Assembly (NCBI GenBank): GCA_012840485.1
Contig: DULG01000008.1
Location: forward strand, 1-36,720
Direction of reading: 5' to 3'
DNA from: Clostridia bacterium
GTDB lineage: Bacteria > Bacillota > Thermoanaerobacteria > Thermoanaerobacterales > Thermoanaerobacteraceae
DNA: 36,720 nucleotides
The notes beneath the pieces were generated by a model. It did not search any database. It saw nothing but the letters and a program-made list of their open reading frames with translations, and was not told where the DNA came from. Positions 17,335 through 25,560 of this stretch are shown piece after piece. The position numbers were made by a program, and so were the translations under genes. Positions within the stretch are counted from its first letter, which is position 1; each line of letters begins with the position of its first letter.

Positions 17335-17838
17335 ATGCAAAATCTGTTAGAGTTTATATTGCGTAATTCTTCGTTTATGATTTTAATATTGATGTTTTTA
17401 GTTATTGTAGAATTAGCTTTTATTCTCATTATCAATTCCAAGTTTTTGAAATTGAATAGAACTTATAATAGATTAATTAAATCGTTAGAAAAGGAAGATG
17501 TTTTTGATATTTTTTCAAAAATTCTTGCAGATAATGAAGAAATGAAAGAAAGGTTAAATAAATTAAATATGGGATTAACTGCTCTAGACAAAGAAACAAA
17601 AACAGCAATTAAAAAAGTAGGAATGGTAAGATATAATGCTTTCCCAGATGTAGGTTCTGATTTAAGTTTTTCTATTGCATTATTGGATAGCAATGACAAT
17701 GGCATTGTACTATCAGGAATATACGGCAGAAATGAGACAGCTACTTTTGCGAAGCCCATTGAAAAAGGACATTCTACGTATCCTCTTTCTGCTGAAGAGG
17801 TACAAGCTATAGAGAGAGCAAAAAGGAAAGCTTTATAA
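17335..17838 (+). CDS. DUF4446 family membrane-anchored protein
   Basis: Function unknown. 167 residues. One hydrophobic segment at about residues 12-34 anchors it, followed by a coiled-coil-like stretch (about 40-90) and a compact C-terminal domain with the family block VGMVRYNAFPDVGSDLSFSI and a HSTYPLSAEEVQAI near the end. I choose ATG at 17335 with GGAGGAG upstream over an in-frame TTG at 17320. The family is common near parB in clostridia. It lies between the desulfurase-like gene and the lipid kinase, probably cotranscribed. Confidence 0.85.
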   Translation: MQNLLEFILRNSSFMILILMFLVIVELAFILIINSKFLKLNRTYNRLIKSLEKEDVFDIFSKILADNEEMKERLNKLNMGLTALDKETKTAIKKVGMVRYNAFPDVGSDLSFSIALLDSNDNGIVLSGIYGRNETATFAKPIEKGHSTYPLSAEEVQAIERAKRKAL

Positions 17839-17856
17839 AAACAAGGAGTGATTACC

Positions 17857-18732
17857 TTGATTGCGTTTATTGTTAATCCGGTGGCAGGCGGTGGAAGAGC
17901 CTACCGAAAAATTCCGGAAATAAGAAGAATTATGAAGAAGAGATTAATCGATTACAGAATATATATAACAAAATATGCAGGAGAGGGTAAAATCTTAGCA
18001 AGAAAGGCTGCTCTCAATGGATTTAAAGTTGTAGCGGCAGTGGGAGGAGATGGTACTGTACTGGAAGTGGTGAATGGGATAAAGGGTACGCAGGCAGCTT
18101 TAGGAATTATTCCAGTAGGCACGGGAAATGATTTTGCCAGATTTTTTCGCATACCTAAAAAAATAGAGAAAGCTATTGACGTACTTATAATAGGCAATAT
18201 CAAGGTCATAGATGCTGCAGTTATAAATGGGATATTAACTTTCGGGAACATAACGAGTACGGGTATTGCCTCTGAAACAGCTGCACTGGCTGTTCGGTTT
18301 AAGAAATTTTTGTCAGGAATATTGGTGTATTTGACCGCTCTTTTAAATGTTCTTTTTAAGTACAAGCCTTATTCGGTAAAAATAAAAGTGGACGATAAAG
18401 AGATAGACAGAGAAATAACAATTTTTGCTGCGGGAGTTTTAAGCTATTATGGCGGTGGCATAAGACTTTTGCCGGGGGCTGACCCAAATGATGGTTACCT
18501 GGATGTGATGATCGTTGGCAATATAAATAAAGTAAAAATATTCATGTTACTTCCGTTAGTTATTTTTGGAAAACACATCAACTTTAAAAAACTTGTAGAA
18601 ATTTATAAAGCAAAAAAAGTAGAAATAGAAGCAGAAAAAGAAATACCTATTACTGTGGATGGAGAAATACTGTACGGCAAAAAGTTAGAGATAAAAGTGG
18701 AGGAAAATGCAATAAAATTATGTACACTTTAA
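17857..18732 (+). CDS. Diacylglycerol/lipid kinase family protein (YegS/BmrU type)
   Basis: Lipid kinase of the DgkB/YegS/BmrU family, phosphorylating diacylglycerol or another lipid with ATP. 291 residues. The N-terminal IVNPVAGGGRA, the VGGDGTVLEVVNG motif near residue 65 and PVGTGNDFAR near 87 are the catalytic nucleotide-binding elements. DGYLDVMIVG near 210 also fits. The TTG at 17857 is chosen since AAGGAG lies eight bases before it; the in-frame GTG at 17848 overlaps that site. The true substrate is unknown. Confidence 0.9.
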   Translation: MIAFIVNPVAGGGRAYRKIPEIRRIMKKRLIDYRIYITKYAGEGKILARKAALNGFKVVAAVGGDGTVLEVVNGIKGTQAALGIIPVGTGNDFARFFRIPKKIEKAIDVLIIGNIKVIDAAVINGILTFGNITSTGIASETAALAVRFKKFLSGILVYLTALLNVLFKYKPYSVKIKVDDKEIDREITIFAAGVLSYYGGGIRLLPGADPNDGYLDVMIVGNINKVKIFMLLPLVIFGKHINFKKLVEIYKAKKVEIEAEKEIPITVDGEILYGKKLEIKVEENAIKLCTL

Positions 18733-18748
18733 ATTTAAAAGTATATTG

Positions 18749-18800
18749 AAATAAACTCTCAGGAATAATAAATTATGAAACCTGAGAGTTTATTTATTTT
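18749..18800 (+). terminator. Perfect hairpin between lipid kinase and cphB
   Basis: AAATAAACTCTCAGG (18749-18763) and CCTGAGAGTTTATTT (18781-18795) form a perfect 15-bp stem followed by ATTTTT. Only 18 bases separate it from cphB and no promoter fits there, so it may act as an attenuator controlling the cyanophycin genes. Confidence 0.75.
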
Positions 18801-18813
18801 TGGAGGCAGGTAA

Positions 18814-19635
18814 ATGGAGGGAAGATCAAGAGGAAAACTGATTATTATCGGTGGAGCTGAGGACAAGGAAGACAAGTGCGAGATACTCAAGGAGGTTGTA
18901 AAGCTATCAGGAGGTAAAGAAAGTAAAATAGTGGTGATGACGACAGCGACAGAAAAACCTGTAGAAGTAGGTAAGATGTATATCTCTATTTTTGAAAAAT
19001 TAGGTGCAAAGGATGTAAAAGTTGTAAATATAAATTCAAGGGAAGATAAAGAAGTAAACTATGCAAGAGAAGTTCTTAAATATTGCAGCTGCGTTTTTTT
19101 TACAGGGGGTGACCAGTTGAGAATAACGAGTATTTTAGGAGGAAGCGGGATAGATGAATTGTTAAAACAATTGCACAGAAAAGGAGTTTTGATTGTGGGA
19201 ACTAGTGCAGGTGCTTCTGTCATGTCCCAAACTATGATCGTGGAGGGAAATGATGAAGATTCTCCCAGGAAATGCACTATCAAAATGGCTCCTGGATTAG
19301 GTTTATTAAAAGACGTAATAATTGACCAACATTTTGCACAAAGAGGGCGCATTGGAAGGCTTCTTGCAGCGATTGCCCAAAACCCCAACAATCTTGGCAT
19401 AGGCATTGATGAAGATACAGGAATTATTGTAGATGAAAATGAATTTAGGGTGATAGGTTCAAATGCTGTGACAGTAGTAGATGGAAGAAAACTAAAACAT
19501 TCTAATGTTTCAGAATCAAGTCCTGATGAAATTTTGGTGCTTACTAATGTTATATTACATATATTGCCTTCCGGCTATGGATATGATTTTAAAAATTGGA
19601 AGCCAATGCTTAAAATCAAGGAGGATAAAGTATGA
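18814..19635 (+). CDS. cphB: Cyanophycinase
   Basis: Serine-type exopeptidase of family S51 that breaks cyanophycin (arginine-aspartate polymer) into beta-Asp-Arg dipeptides. 273 residues. The nucleophile serine is in GTSAGASVMS near residue 132, FFTGGDQLRI near 93 and the DQHFAQRGRIGRL block near 171 all match the family. No signal peptide, so it acts in the cytoplasm. It overlaps cphA by four bases (ATGA), so degradation and synthesis are coupled in one operon. Confidence 0.95.
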   Translation: MEGRSRGKLIIIGGAEDKEDKCEILKEVVKLSGGKESKIVVMTTATEKPVEVGKMYISIFEKLGAKDVKVVNINSREDKEVNYAREVLKYCSCVFFTGGDQLRITSILGGSGIDELLKQLHRKGVLIVGTSAGASVMSQTMIVEGNDEDSPRKCTIKMAPGLGLLKDVIIDQHFAQRGRIGRLLAAIAQNPNNLGIGIDEDTGIIVDENEFRVIGSNAVTVVDGRKLKHSNVSESSPDEILVLTNVILHILPSGYGYDFKNWKPMLKIKEDKV

Positions 19636-22262
19636 TAATTAGAGATATAAGGGTATATCGCGGAAGAAACATATACAGCCACAAACCTGCGATAAGAATG
19701 ATAATAGACGTAGAAGGAATGAACATTCCAACAAAAGATATACCCCAATTTAATGAAAGGTTAATAAAACTACTTCCAGGTTTATCAAAGCACACTTGTT
19801 CTTACGGATATGAAGGGGGATTTTTAAAAAGATTGGAGGAGGGGACTTATTTACCCCATGTGACAGAACATATAATTTTGGAGTTACAAAACATATTAGG
19901 ATATGATGTAAAATTTGGAAGAGCTAGAAATATAGAAGGAGATTTATACAATATAATTTTTGAATACGGATTAGAAGAGTGCGGCATAAGGGTAGGAAAG
20001 ATGGCTGTCGATATGATAAATAAATTTATACAAGGGGAACAATTTGACTTAGAAGAAAGATTGGAAAGGATACGCAACATAATTGCTGAAGTAGAACTAG
20101 GCCCTAGTACTATGGCCATAAAAAACGAAGCCTTAAAAAGGGGAATCCCAGTGACAAGAGTAGGAAATCGAAGCATTTTAAGACTGGGGTATGGGAAATA
20201 TCAAAAAATGATTGAAGGCACCATTTCAGAAAATACCAGTTGTATTGCAGTAGATATAGCATCAGATAAAATTCTCACAAAACAGATCTTAAAAGATCAG
20301 GGATTTCCTGTACCAGAGGGTGATGTTGCATACCATGAAGAAGAAGCCATTTCAATTGCAGAAGAGGTTGGATATCCTGTGGTCATAAAGCCTTACAATG
20401 GAAATCAAGGGAAAGGAGTTTATTTGAACATAACTAGTAGAGAAGAAATAAGCATAGCCTATAGAAATGCAAAAAACTATAGTGACCTTGTCATGGTAGA
20501 AAGACACATCAAAGGAAGGCATTATAGGGTATTAGTAGTGGGAGAAAAAGTAGTAGCAGTAGCTGAAAAGATCTCTGCCCATGTCATAGGAGATGGGATT
20601 CATACTATTGAGGAACTAGTGGAGATAGAAAATAAAAATCCATTGAGAGGGAAAGGCCATGAAAAACCCCTTACAAAAATAATGATAGACGCAATTTCAA
20701 AGATCACTCTTCAAAGGCAAGGATTTGATTTAGAAAGCATCCCTAAAAAAGGACAGAAAGTATTTTTAAGGGAAAGTGCAAATTTGAGTACAGGAGGAAT
20801 TGCGATAGATAGAACAGATGAAATTCATCCCTACAATATAGATGTTGCTGTAAGAGCGGCAAAAGCTATTGGCCTTGATATAGCTGGTATAGATATCACG
20901 ATGGAAGACATAAGAAAACCTCTGACAGAAGAAAATGGAGCTATAATAGAGATAAATGCATCGCCTGGAATAAGAATGCATCACTATCCCAGCAAAGGGA
21001 AACCGAGGAATGTAGCTAAAGCAATAGTTGATATGCTTTTCCCTAAAGGAAGCAAGGCTACCATACCTATCATATCTATTACAGGTACAAACGGGAAAAC
21101 TACAGTCACAAGGATGACAGCTCACATTTTAAAAACCTATGGATATACTGTAGGAATGACTTGTACTGATGGAATTTATATTGATGACAACTGTGTTTAT
21201 AAAGGAGATAACACAGGGCCTAAGAGTGCAAAAACCTGCCTAGCTGATAAAAATATAGACGCAGCAGTTTTAGAGACAGCGAGAGGGGGAATTATAAGAG
21301 AAGGTTTAGGTTATGACTTGGCAGATGTAGGAGTGATAACCAATATCTCAGAAGACCACCTTGGGATTGATGGAATAGAGGCTATAGAAGACTTGGCTTT
21401 TGTTAAGGCTTTAGTGGTGGAAGCGGTGAAAGAGGATGGTTACAGCGTTTTAAATGCCGATGACCCCATGACTCCTTATTTAGCTCAAAGGGCAAAAGGG
21501 AAAATAATATACTTTTCAATGTACGATAACAATCTTACAATAAAAAAACACATAGAAAATGGTGGAATAGCAGTATATGTAAAAGATGGTGTTATTGTCA
21601 TAGTGAATGGGCAAATAATTCCTGTTGTAAAAATAGAAGAAATTCCTGCATCTTTGTCAGGAAAAATTTTGTACAATGTAGAAAATGCTCTTGCAGCTAT
21701 CGCTGCCTCCTATGGAGCGAAGGTGCCTGTAAATATCATTGCAAAAGGAATAAAGACCTTTTACTGCGATATTACTCACAACCCCGGACGATTCAATCTG
21801 TTTAATGTAGGCAATTTCCGAGTATTAGTGGATTATGGCCACAACATAGCGGGAATAAAAAGTGTAATGGAAGCAGCCAAAAAACTGGATGCAAATAGAT
21901 TAATTGGGGTGATAGGAGTACCTGGAGATAGAAGAGATTCCAGCATACTAAAGGTAGGGGAAATTTGTGGCGAAGGATTCGATATTATATATATAAAGGA
22001 AGATTTAGATTTAAGGGGAAGAAAACCGGGAGAAGTAGCTAAATTATTAGAGCAAGGTGCTATAATGGGAGGATTGGACAGGAAAAAGATAAAAATTATT
22101 TTAAAAGAGACAGAAGCACTAAAGACTGCTATGTACAATGCTGAAGCAGGAGATTTAATAGTTGTCTTTTATGAAAAATATGAACCGATTATTAAAATGA
22201 TAGAGGAATTTATCAAAAATAAAGACCTAAAAAATACAGAAATAAAATTAGAAAGGGCTTGA
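19632..22262 (+). CDS. cphA: Cyanophycin synthetase
   Basis: CphA makes cyanophycin, a non-ribosomal poly-aspartate with arginine side chains, using ATP. 876 residues with the three expected parts: an N-terminal domain (1-160), an ATP-grasp domain (about 210-470, YPVVIKPYNGNQGKGVYL, INASPGIRMHHYPSKG) and a Mur-ligase-like domain (about 480-876) with P-loop SITGTNGKTTVTRM near 485 and NPGRFNLF. An AAGGAGG site precedes the ATG. The product would be a nitrogen reserve in a heterotrophic sporeformer. It ends two bases from the convergent yyaC. Confidence 0.96.
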   Translation: MIIRDIRVYRGRNIYSHKPAIRMIIDVEGMNIPTKDIPQFNERLIKLLPGLSKHTCSYGYEGGFLKRLEEGTYLPHVTEHIILELQNILGYDVKFGRARNIEGDLYNIIFEYGLEECGIRVGKMAVDMINKFIQGEQFDLEERLERIRNIIAEVELGPSTMAIKNEALKRGIPVTRVGNRSILRLGYGKYQKMIEGTISENTSCIAVDIASDKILTKQILKDQGFPVPEGDVAYHEEEAISIAEEVGYPVVIKPYNGNQGKGVYLNITSREEISIAYRNAKNYSDLVMVERHIKGRHYRVLVVGEKVVAVAEKISAHVIGDGIHTIEELVEIENKNPLRGKGHEKPLTKIMIDAISKITLQRQGFDLESIPKKGQKVFLRESANLSTGGIAIDRTDEIHPYNIDVAVRAAKAIGLDIAGIDITMEDIRKPLTEENGAIIEINASPGIRMHHYPSKGKPRNVAKAIVDMLFPKGSKATIPIISITGTNGKTTVTRMTAHILKTYGYTVGMTCTDGIYIDDNCVYKGDNTGPKSAKTCLADKNIDAAVLETARGGIIREGLGYDLADVGVITNISEDHLGIDGIEAIEDLAFVKALVVEAVKEDGYSVLNADDPMTPYLAQRAKGKIIYFSMYDNNLTIKKHIENGGIAVYVKDGVIVIVNGQIIPVVKIEEIPASLSGKILYNVENALAAIAASYGAKVPVNIIAKGIKTFYCDITHNPGRFNLFNVGNFRVLVDYGHNIAGIKSVMEAAKKLDANRLIGVIGVPGDRRDSSILKVGEICGEGFDIIYIKEDLDLRGRKPGEVAKLLEQGAIMGGLDRKKIKIILKETEALKTAMYNAEAGDLIVVFYEKYEPIIKMIEEFIKNKDLKNTEIKLERA

Positions 22263-22272
22263 ACTAAGCCCT
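22254..22272. terminator. Hairpin spanning both convergent stop codons
   Basis: AGGGCTT (22254-22260) and AAGCCCT (22266-22272) form a stem covering the ends of cphA and yyaC. T-runs on both sides are poor, so it may be a weak bidirectional terminator. Confidence 0.5.
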
Positions 22273-22821
22273 TACTCTATTTTGTTCATATATTTTGCTG
22301 ATTGCCTTGAATATTCCGATAGAAATTATATCCGCCATTTTCATTACAGTCCTAAGTCTTGTATTTTGAAGCACCATGTATTCCATAAAACCAGAGATAT
22401 TTACGATTCCTGTAACGAACATGTCTCCTACAGGAGGTAAGTCTTTTGAAACCCCTGCTCCCGGTTTTATAGGTCCCTTTCCAATGGATATGTGACCTAC
22501 ATGCTTTAAAGAGCCAAGGCAAGCATCAATTGCTATAGAAAAAGGATGGCCAAAATTTAAATCTATGTACTTTAAAACCTCCTGTATATTTTTAGCGTGT
22601 AGAGGTTCTTCTAAAGTGCCAAAGACATGAGCCTTTCCTTTGAGGAGAGAATTTAACTTATGTCCAATTAAAGGTCCCAAACTATCTCCTGTGGACCTAT
22701 CAGTTCCTATACATAGTAACACTATTTCTCTGCGGTAATCATACAAAGATGTCATATATCTATAGAAAGAGCTATAAAAGTCATTTATAGCACTTTTGTC
22801 TTCAATATTTATTAACTCCAT
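22264..22821 (-). CDS. yyaC: Spore protease YyaC (DUF1256)
   Basis: YyaC family protein, homologous to the germination protease fold and expressed in the forespore in Bacillus. 185 residues. CIGTDRSTGDSLGPLIGHKL near residue 37, AIDACLGS near 97 and IKPGAGVSKDLPPVGD near 119 are the family blocks. It is the only gene of the rightward arm on the minus strand, as a forespore gene would be regulated on its own. The ATG follows AAAGGAG. No forespore sigma promoter could be identified with certainty. Its presence supports a sporeforming host. Confidence 0.92.
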   Translation of the reverse strand: MELINIEDKSAINDFYSSFYRYMTSLYDYRREIVLLCIGTDRSTGDSLGPLIGHKLNSLLKGKAHVFGTLEEPLHAKNIQEVLKYIDLNFGHPFSIAIDACLGSLKHVGHISIGKGPIKPGAGVSKDLPPVGDMFVTGIVNISGFMEYMVLQNTRLRTVMKMADIISIGIFKAISKIYEQNRVRA

Positions 22822-22970
22822 ATACTTCTCCTTTCTTGAGTTGATAAGTCTTACAAATATATTTTTGTCAACTATGTAAAATTAAATACAGGTAATTTCC
22901 GGTTTTAATTATTGAAAAACCTTTCTTACTTGTGTAATATATAAAATATAAAGGAAATAAAGCGGGTGAT

Positions 22971-23825
22971 ATGATGGAGGCAATAGTTCAACTATACCAG
23001 AAATTTTTAAGTCTTTACGATATAAAAATATTAAAAGTAACTTTCGATATCATAAAAATTTTGGTTATAGCTTTTATAGGTATAAAAGTAGGGGACATAC
23101 TTATATCAAGGTTTTACAAATTGCATAGAAAAGCAAAAATACAGCTTCCTGAAAGAAAGATAGGCACTTTAATATCCCTTACCAAAAATATATTGAGATA
23201 TGTCATTTATTTCATAGCAGCTGCTTCAATACTAAAAATTTTCAACATAGAAATGACATCGATATTGGCGGTTGCTGGAATTGGCAGCTTGGCTATAGGT
23301 TTTGGTGCTCAAAATCTAGTCAAAGACGTGATTTCGGGGTTTTTCATAATATTTGAAGACCAATTTTCTGTAGGAGACTATGTTACGATAAATGGCATAT
23401 CTGGAACTGTAGAAGAAATTGGACTTAGAATCACGAAAATAAGGGGTTTTTCAGATGGGTTACACATAATACCAAACGGTGAAATAAAAATGGTGTCTAA
23501 CCTCACAAAAGATAGTATGATGGCTGTTGTCAACATAGGATTTCCCTTGGAAGAGGACGTGGATAAAATCATTGATGGGTTACAACAAATATGTGATGAT
23601 ATAAAAAATTCAAGAGATGATTTAATAGAAGGTCCTTCAATACTGGGGATAACAGATATGCAAGATTCAAAACTTTTAATAACGCTATATGCAAAAACAC
23701 AGCCTATGCAAAAATGGGCAGTAGAAAGGGACATAAGGTACAGAGTGAAAAAAATGTTTGATGAAAAAAATATTTCTTTTCCTTATCCCCGCACTAATAT
23801 TATCTTGACAAATAAGAAGAATTAA
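22971..23825 (+). CDS. mscS: Small-conductance mechanosensitive channel MscS
   Basis: MscS channel relieving turgor on osmotic downshock. 284 residues. Three membrane segments lie within residues 20-130; the pore helix is AVAGIGSLAIGFGAQNLVKDVISG, with small residues packing the pore. It is followed by the beta domain (FSVGDYVTINGISGTVEEIG) and the C-terminal vestibule. The sequence looks very close to TtMscS, the crystallised Caldanaerobacter channel. ATG at 22971 or 22974 follows GGGTGAT. The gene lies between yyaC and the DUF951 gene, where Bacillus has unrelated genes. Confidence 0.95.
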   Translation: MMEAIVQLYQKFLSLYDIKILKVTFDIIKILVIAFIGIKVGDILISRFYKLHRKAKIQLPERKIGTLISLTKNILRYVIYFIAAASILKIFNIEMTSILAVAGIGSLAIGFGAQNLVKDVISGFFIIFEDQFSVGDYVTINGISGTVEEIGLRITKIRGFSDGLHIIPNGEIKMVSNLTKDSMMAVVNIGFPLEEDVDKIIDGLQQICDDIKNSRDDLIEGPSILGITDMQDSKLLITLYAKTQPMQKWAVERDIRYRVKKMFDEKNISFPYPRTNIILTNKKN

Positions 23826-23839
23826 TTGAGGTGATTACT

Positions 23840-24046
23840 TTGCCAAAAGAACTCCATGTAGGAGATATTGTAAAGATGAAAAAAAAGCATCCTTGTGGTT
23901 CTGACGAATGGGAAATTTTAAGAGTAGGCATGGATATTCGCATAAAATGCCTGAAATGCGGAAGAATGGTTTTGATGCCAAGAGCTAAATTTGAAAAGAG
24001 CATCAAAAAAATTTTAAAAACAGTTGAAAATCCCTCTGGACAATGA
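23840..24046 (+). CDS. DUF951 family protein (YyzM-like)
   Basis: Small 68-residue protein of unknown function. KKKHPCGSDEWEILRVGMDI and CLKCGRMVLMPRAKFEK match the DUF951 family, including YyzM from the same part of the Bacillus chromosome. The cysteines in HPCG and CLKC suggest metal binding, which is an inference. I use the TTG at 23840 because GAGGTGAT lies just upstream and an in-frame GTG overlaps it. It sits 67 bases before rpsF. Confidence 0.85.
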   Translation: MPKELHVGDIVKMKKKHPCGSDEWEILRVGMDIRIKCLKCGRMVLMPRAKFEKSIKKILKTVENPSGQ

Positions 24047-24061
24047 TAGAATATGTGTATA

Positions 24062-24098
24062 GATTGCCGCCTTGCCCGTTTAGGGCCGTTTAGTCCAA
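24062..24098 (+). promoter_or_regulatory. Candidate S6:S18-binding leader of rpsF
   Basis: The rpsF leader contains a GCCC-GTTTA-GGGC stem-loop (24074-24086) followed by CCG, reminiscent of the conserved CCG of the ribosomal S6:S18 leader that represses rpsF operons. It is in the right place before rpsF-ssb-rpsR. Recognised by eye only. Confidence 0.35.
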
Positions 24099-24112
24099 AA
24101 GGAGGTGAAAAG

Positions 24113-24400
24113 ATGAGGTCATACGAGACAATGTACATTCTCTCTCCAGATTTAAGTGAAGAGGAAAGAAAAGGCTTAATAGAAAGATTTAAAAACCTCA
24201 TCATTGAAAATGGTGGAGAAATAACCAATTTTGATGAATGGGGTAAGAGAAAATTAGCCTATCCAATTGACAAAAAGCCTGAGGGATATTATGTACTGAT
24301 GAACTTTAATAGCGACTCAAAGGTTTCTCAGGAATTGGAGAGAGTTTATAAGATCACAGATGGCGTTTTGAGATATTTAATAATAAGAACTGACGAATGA
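24113..24400 (+). CDS. rpsF: 30S ribosomal protein S6
   Basis: S6 of the small ribosomal subunit, pairing with S18. 95 residues. [18 protein letters not shown] starts it and [20 protein letters not shown] is the typical central block. The ATG at 24113 follows GGAGGTGA; an in-frame ATG at 24053 would add 20 unrelated residues. It heads the classic rpsF-ssb-rpsR operon, probably autoregulated by S6:S18. Confidence 0.97.
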   Translation: MRSYETMYILSPDLSEEERKGLIERFKNLIIENGGEITNFDEWGKRKLAYPIDKKPEGYYVLMNFNSDSKVSQELERVYKITDGVLRYLIIRTDE

Positions 24401-24431
24401 TCGTTTATTAATATAAAAAGGTGGGTTAAAA

Positions 24432-24884
24432 ATGTTAAATAAAGTTATTTTAATAGGCCGTCTTACAAAAGACCCGGTTATGAGATACAGTGGTAACATG
24501 GTTCCTGTTACGACTTTTACATTGGCTGTCAACAGGAATTATGTCAGTCAAAGTGGAGAAAGGCCTACAGATTTTATACCCATCGTGACATGGAGAAAAC
24601 TTGCTGAAATTTGCGCCAATAACTTAAAAAAAGGCAGATTGGTAGCTATAACTGGAAGTATTCAAACACGAACATGGGATGACAATAGCGGCAATCGACA
24701 TTGGGTTACTGAAGTAGTTGCAGACGACGTCAGATTTTTAGAGCCTAAATCCGGCTTTGGTGGAAGTGGCGGCACGGATGAAAACAAAGGATTTGATGAA
24801 GACTTGGACAGTGTATTTGAAGATATTCCAGAAGAGTTAGACGGTTTTACACCTATAGAGAGTGAAGATGATTTACCTTTCTAA
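24432..24884 (+). CDS. ssb: Single-stranded DNA-binding protein SSB
   Basis: Binds and protects single-stranded DNA and recruits repair proteins. 150 residues. The OB-fold (about 1-108) begins MLNKVILIGRLTKDP with the family pattern TTFTLAVNRN, and the acidic tail ends DDLPF, the partner-binding tip. A glycine-rich linker lies between. The ATG follows AAGGTGGG. It sits between rpsF and rpsR as in Bacillus. Confidence 0.97.
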   Translation: MLNKVILIGRLTKDPVMRYSGNMVPVTTFTLAVNRNYVSQSGERPTDFIPIVTWRKLAEICANNLKKGRLVAITGSIQTRTWDDNSGNRHWVTEVVADDVRFLEPKSGFGGSGGTDENKGFDEDLDSVFEDIPEELDGFTPIESEDDLPF

Positions 24885-24900
24885 AAAAGGAGGTTGAAGG

Positions 24901-25167
24901 ATGTCAACAGCTAATACCAGTGCAAAAGATAGTGCAGCTGCTAAAAAAAGGGGCCGAAAGACAAAAAAGAGAGTTTGTGCTTTTTGCACAGATAACATAG
25001 ATAAAATTGACTACAAAGATGTGGCAAGGCTTCGCAAATATATAACAGAGAGAGGCAAAATTTTGCCAAGAAGAATTACAGGAAATTGTGCAAGGCATCA
25101 AAGGCAGCTTACAAAAGCAATTAAAAGAGCAAGACAAATTGCACTGCTACCATATACAGTAGAATAA
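24901..25167 (+). CDS. rpsR: 30S ribosomal protein S18
   Basis: S18 of the small subunit. 88 residues, with a longer N-terminal extension than typical ([19 protein letters not shown]). The core has [10 protein letters not shown] with a CXXC pair, then [20 protein letters not shown] with a further cysteine and histidine; four such residues can bind zinc in the C+ form. The ATG follows AAGGAGG. A terminator follows at 25181. Confidence 0.96.
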   Translation: MSTANTSAKDSAAAKKRGRKTKKRVCAFCTDNIDKIDYKDVARLRKYITERGKILPRRITGNCARHQRQLTKAIKRARQIALLPYTVE

Positions 25168-25180
25168 TGGTATAATAATA

Positions 25181-25201
25181 AGAGGGCTATGCCCTCTTTT
25201 A
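25181..25201 (+). terminator. Terminator after rpsR
   Basis: AGAGGGC (25181-25187), loop TAT, GCCCTCT (25191-25197), then TTTT. A clean intrinsic terminator for rpsF-ssb-rpsR. A TGGTATAAT sequence just upstream (25168-25176) could be a second promoter. Confidence 0.85.
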
Positions 25202-25247
25202 GTTTACTATGTAAGAAAGTTTTTAATAGCAAAGGTGGAATGAAAGA

Positions 25248-25556
25248 ATGGAAAATAATTTAGAAATTGCTAAAAACATAAGAAACATTGAAAACTTAAA
25301 AATAGAAATTTTAGGGAAAATATATTCTCTTTTGAAAGCTTTTAATGAAGATGAAAGTGGAGAAGTACTGTTAGATAATCTTTGCGATATTTTAATATCT
25401 ACCTACTTGTTGGGAGAAAAATTAGGCTATGACTTTGATGAAATAGATAAAGCAGTAATGAAGAAGCTTAAGATTCAAATTATTGACAAAAATTTTAAAG
25501 AAGATTACAATTTTTCCGGATTAGAAAGATACATAAAAGGTAGAAAGAGAGAGTGA
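25248..25556 (+). CDS. MazG-like family protein
   Basis: A 102-residue, mostly helical protein. It resembles small clostridial MazG-like proteins, a fold of NTP pyrophosphohydrolases: SGEVLLDNLCDILISTYLLGEKLGY is the most family-like block, but a full set of metal-binding acidic residues is not evident, so catalytic activity is unsure. The ATG follows AAAGGTGG by nine bases. It is followed closely by the YybS-like gene, with which it is probably cotranscribed. Confidence 0.65.
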   Translation: MENNLEIAKNIRNIENLKIEILGKIYSLLKAFNEDESGEVLLDNLCDILISTYLLGEKLGYDFDEIDKAVMKKLKIQIIDKNFKEDYNFSGLERYIKGRKRE

Positions 25557-25560
25557 TTTG

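Noticed and set aside
20766-21125. Minus-strand frame with several cysteines
   Set aside because: It is antisense to the cphA ATP-grasp and Mur-ligase region, which is clearly coding; no ribosome site.
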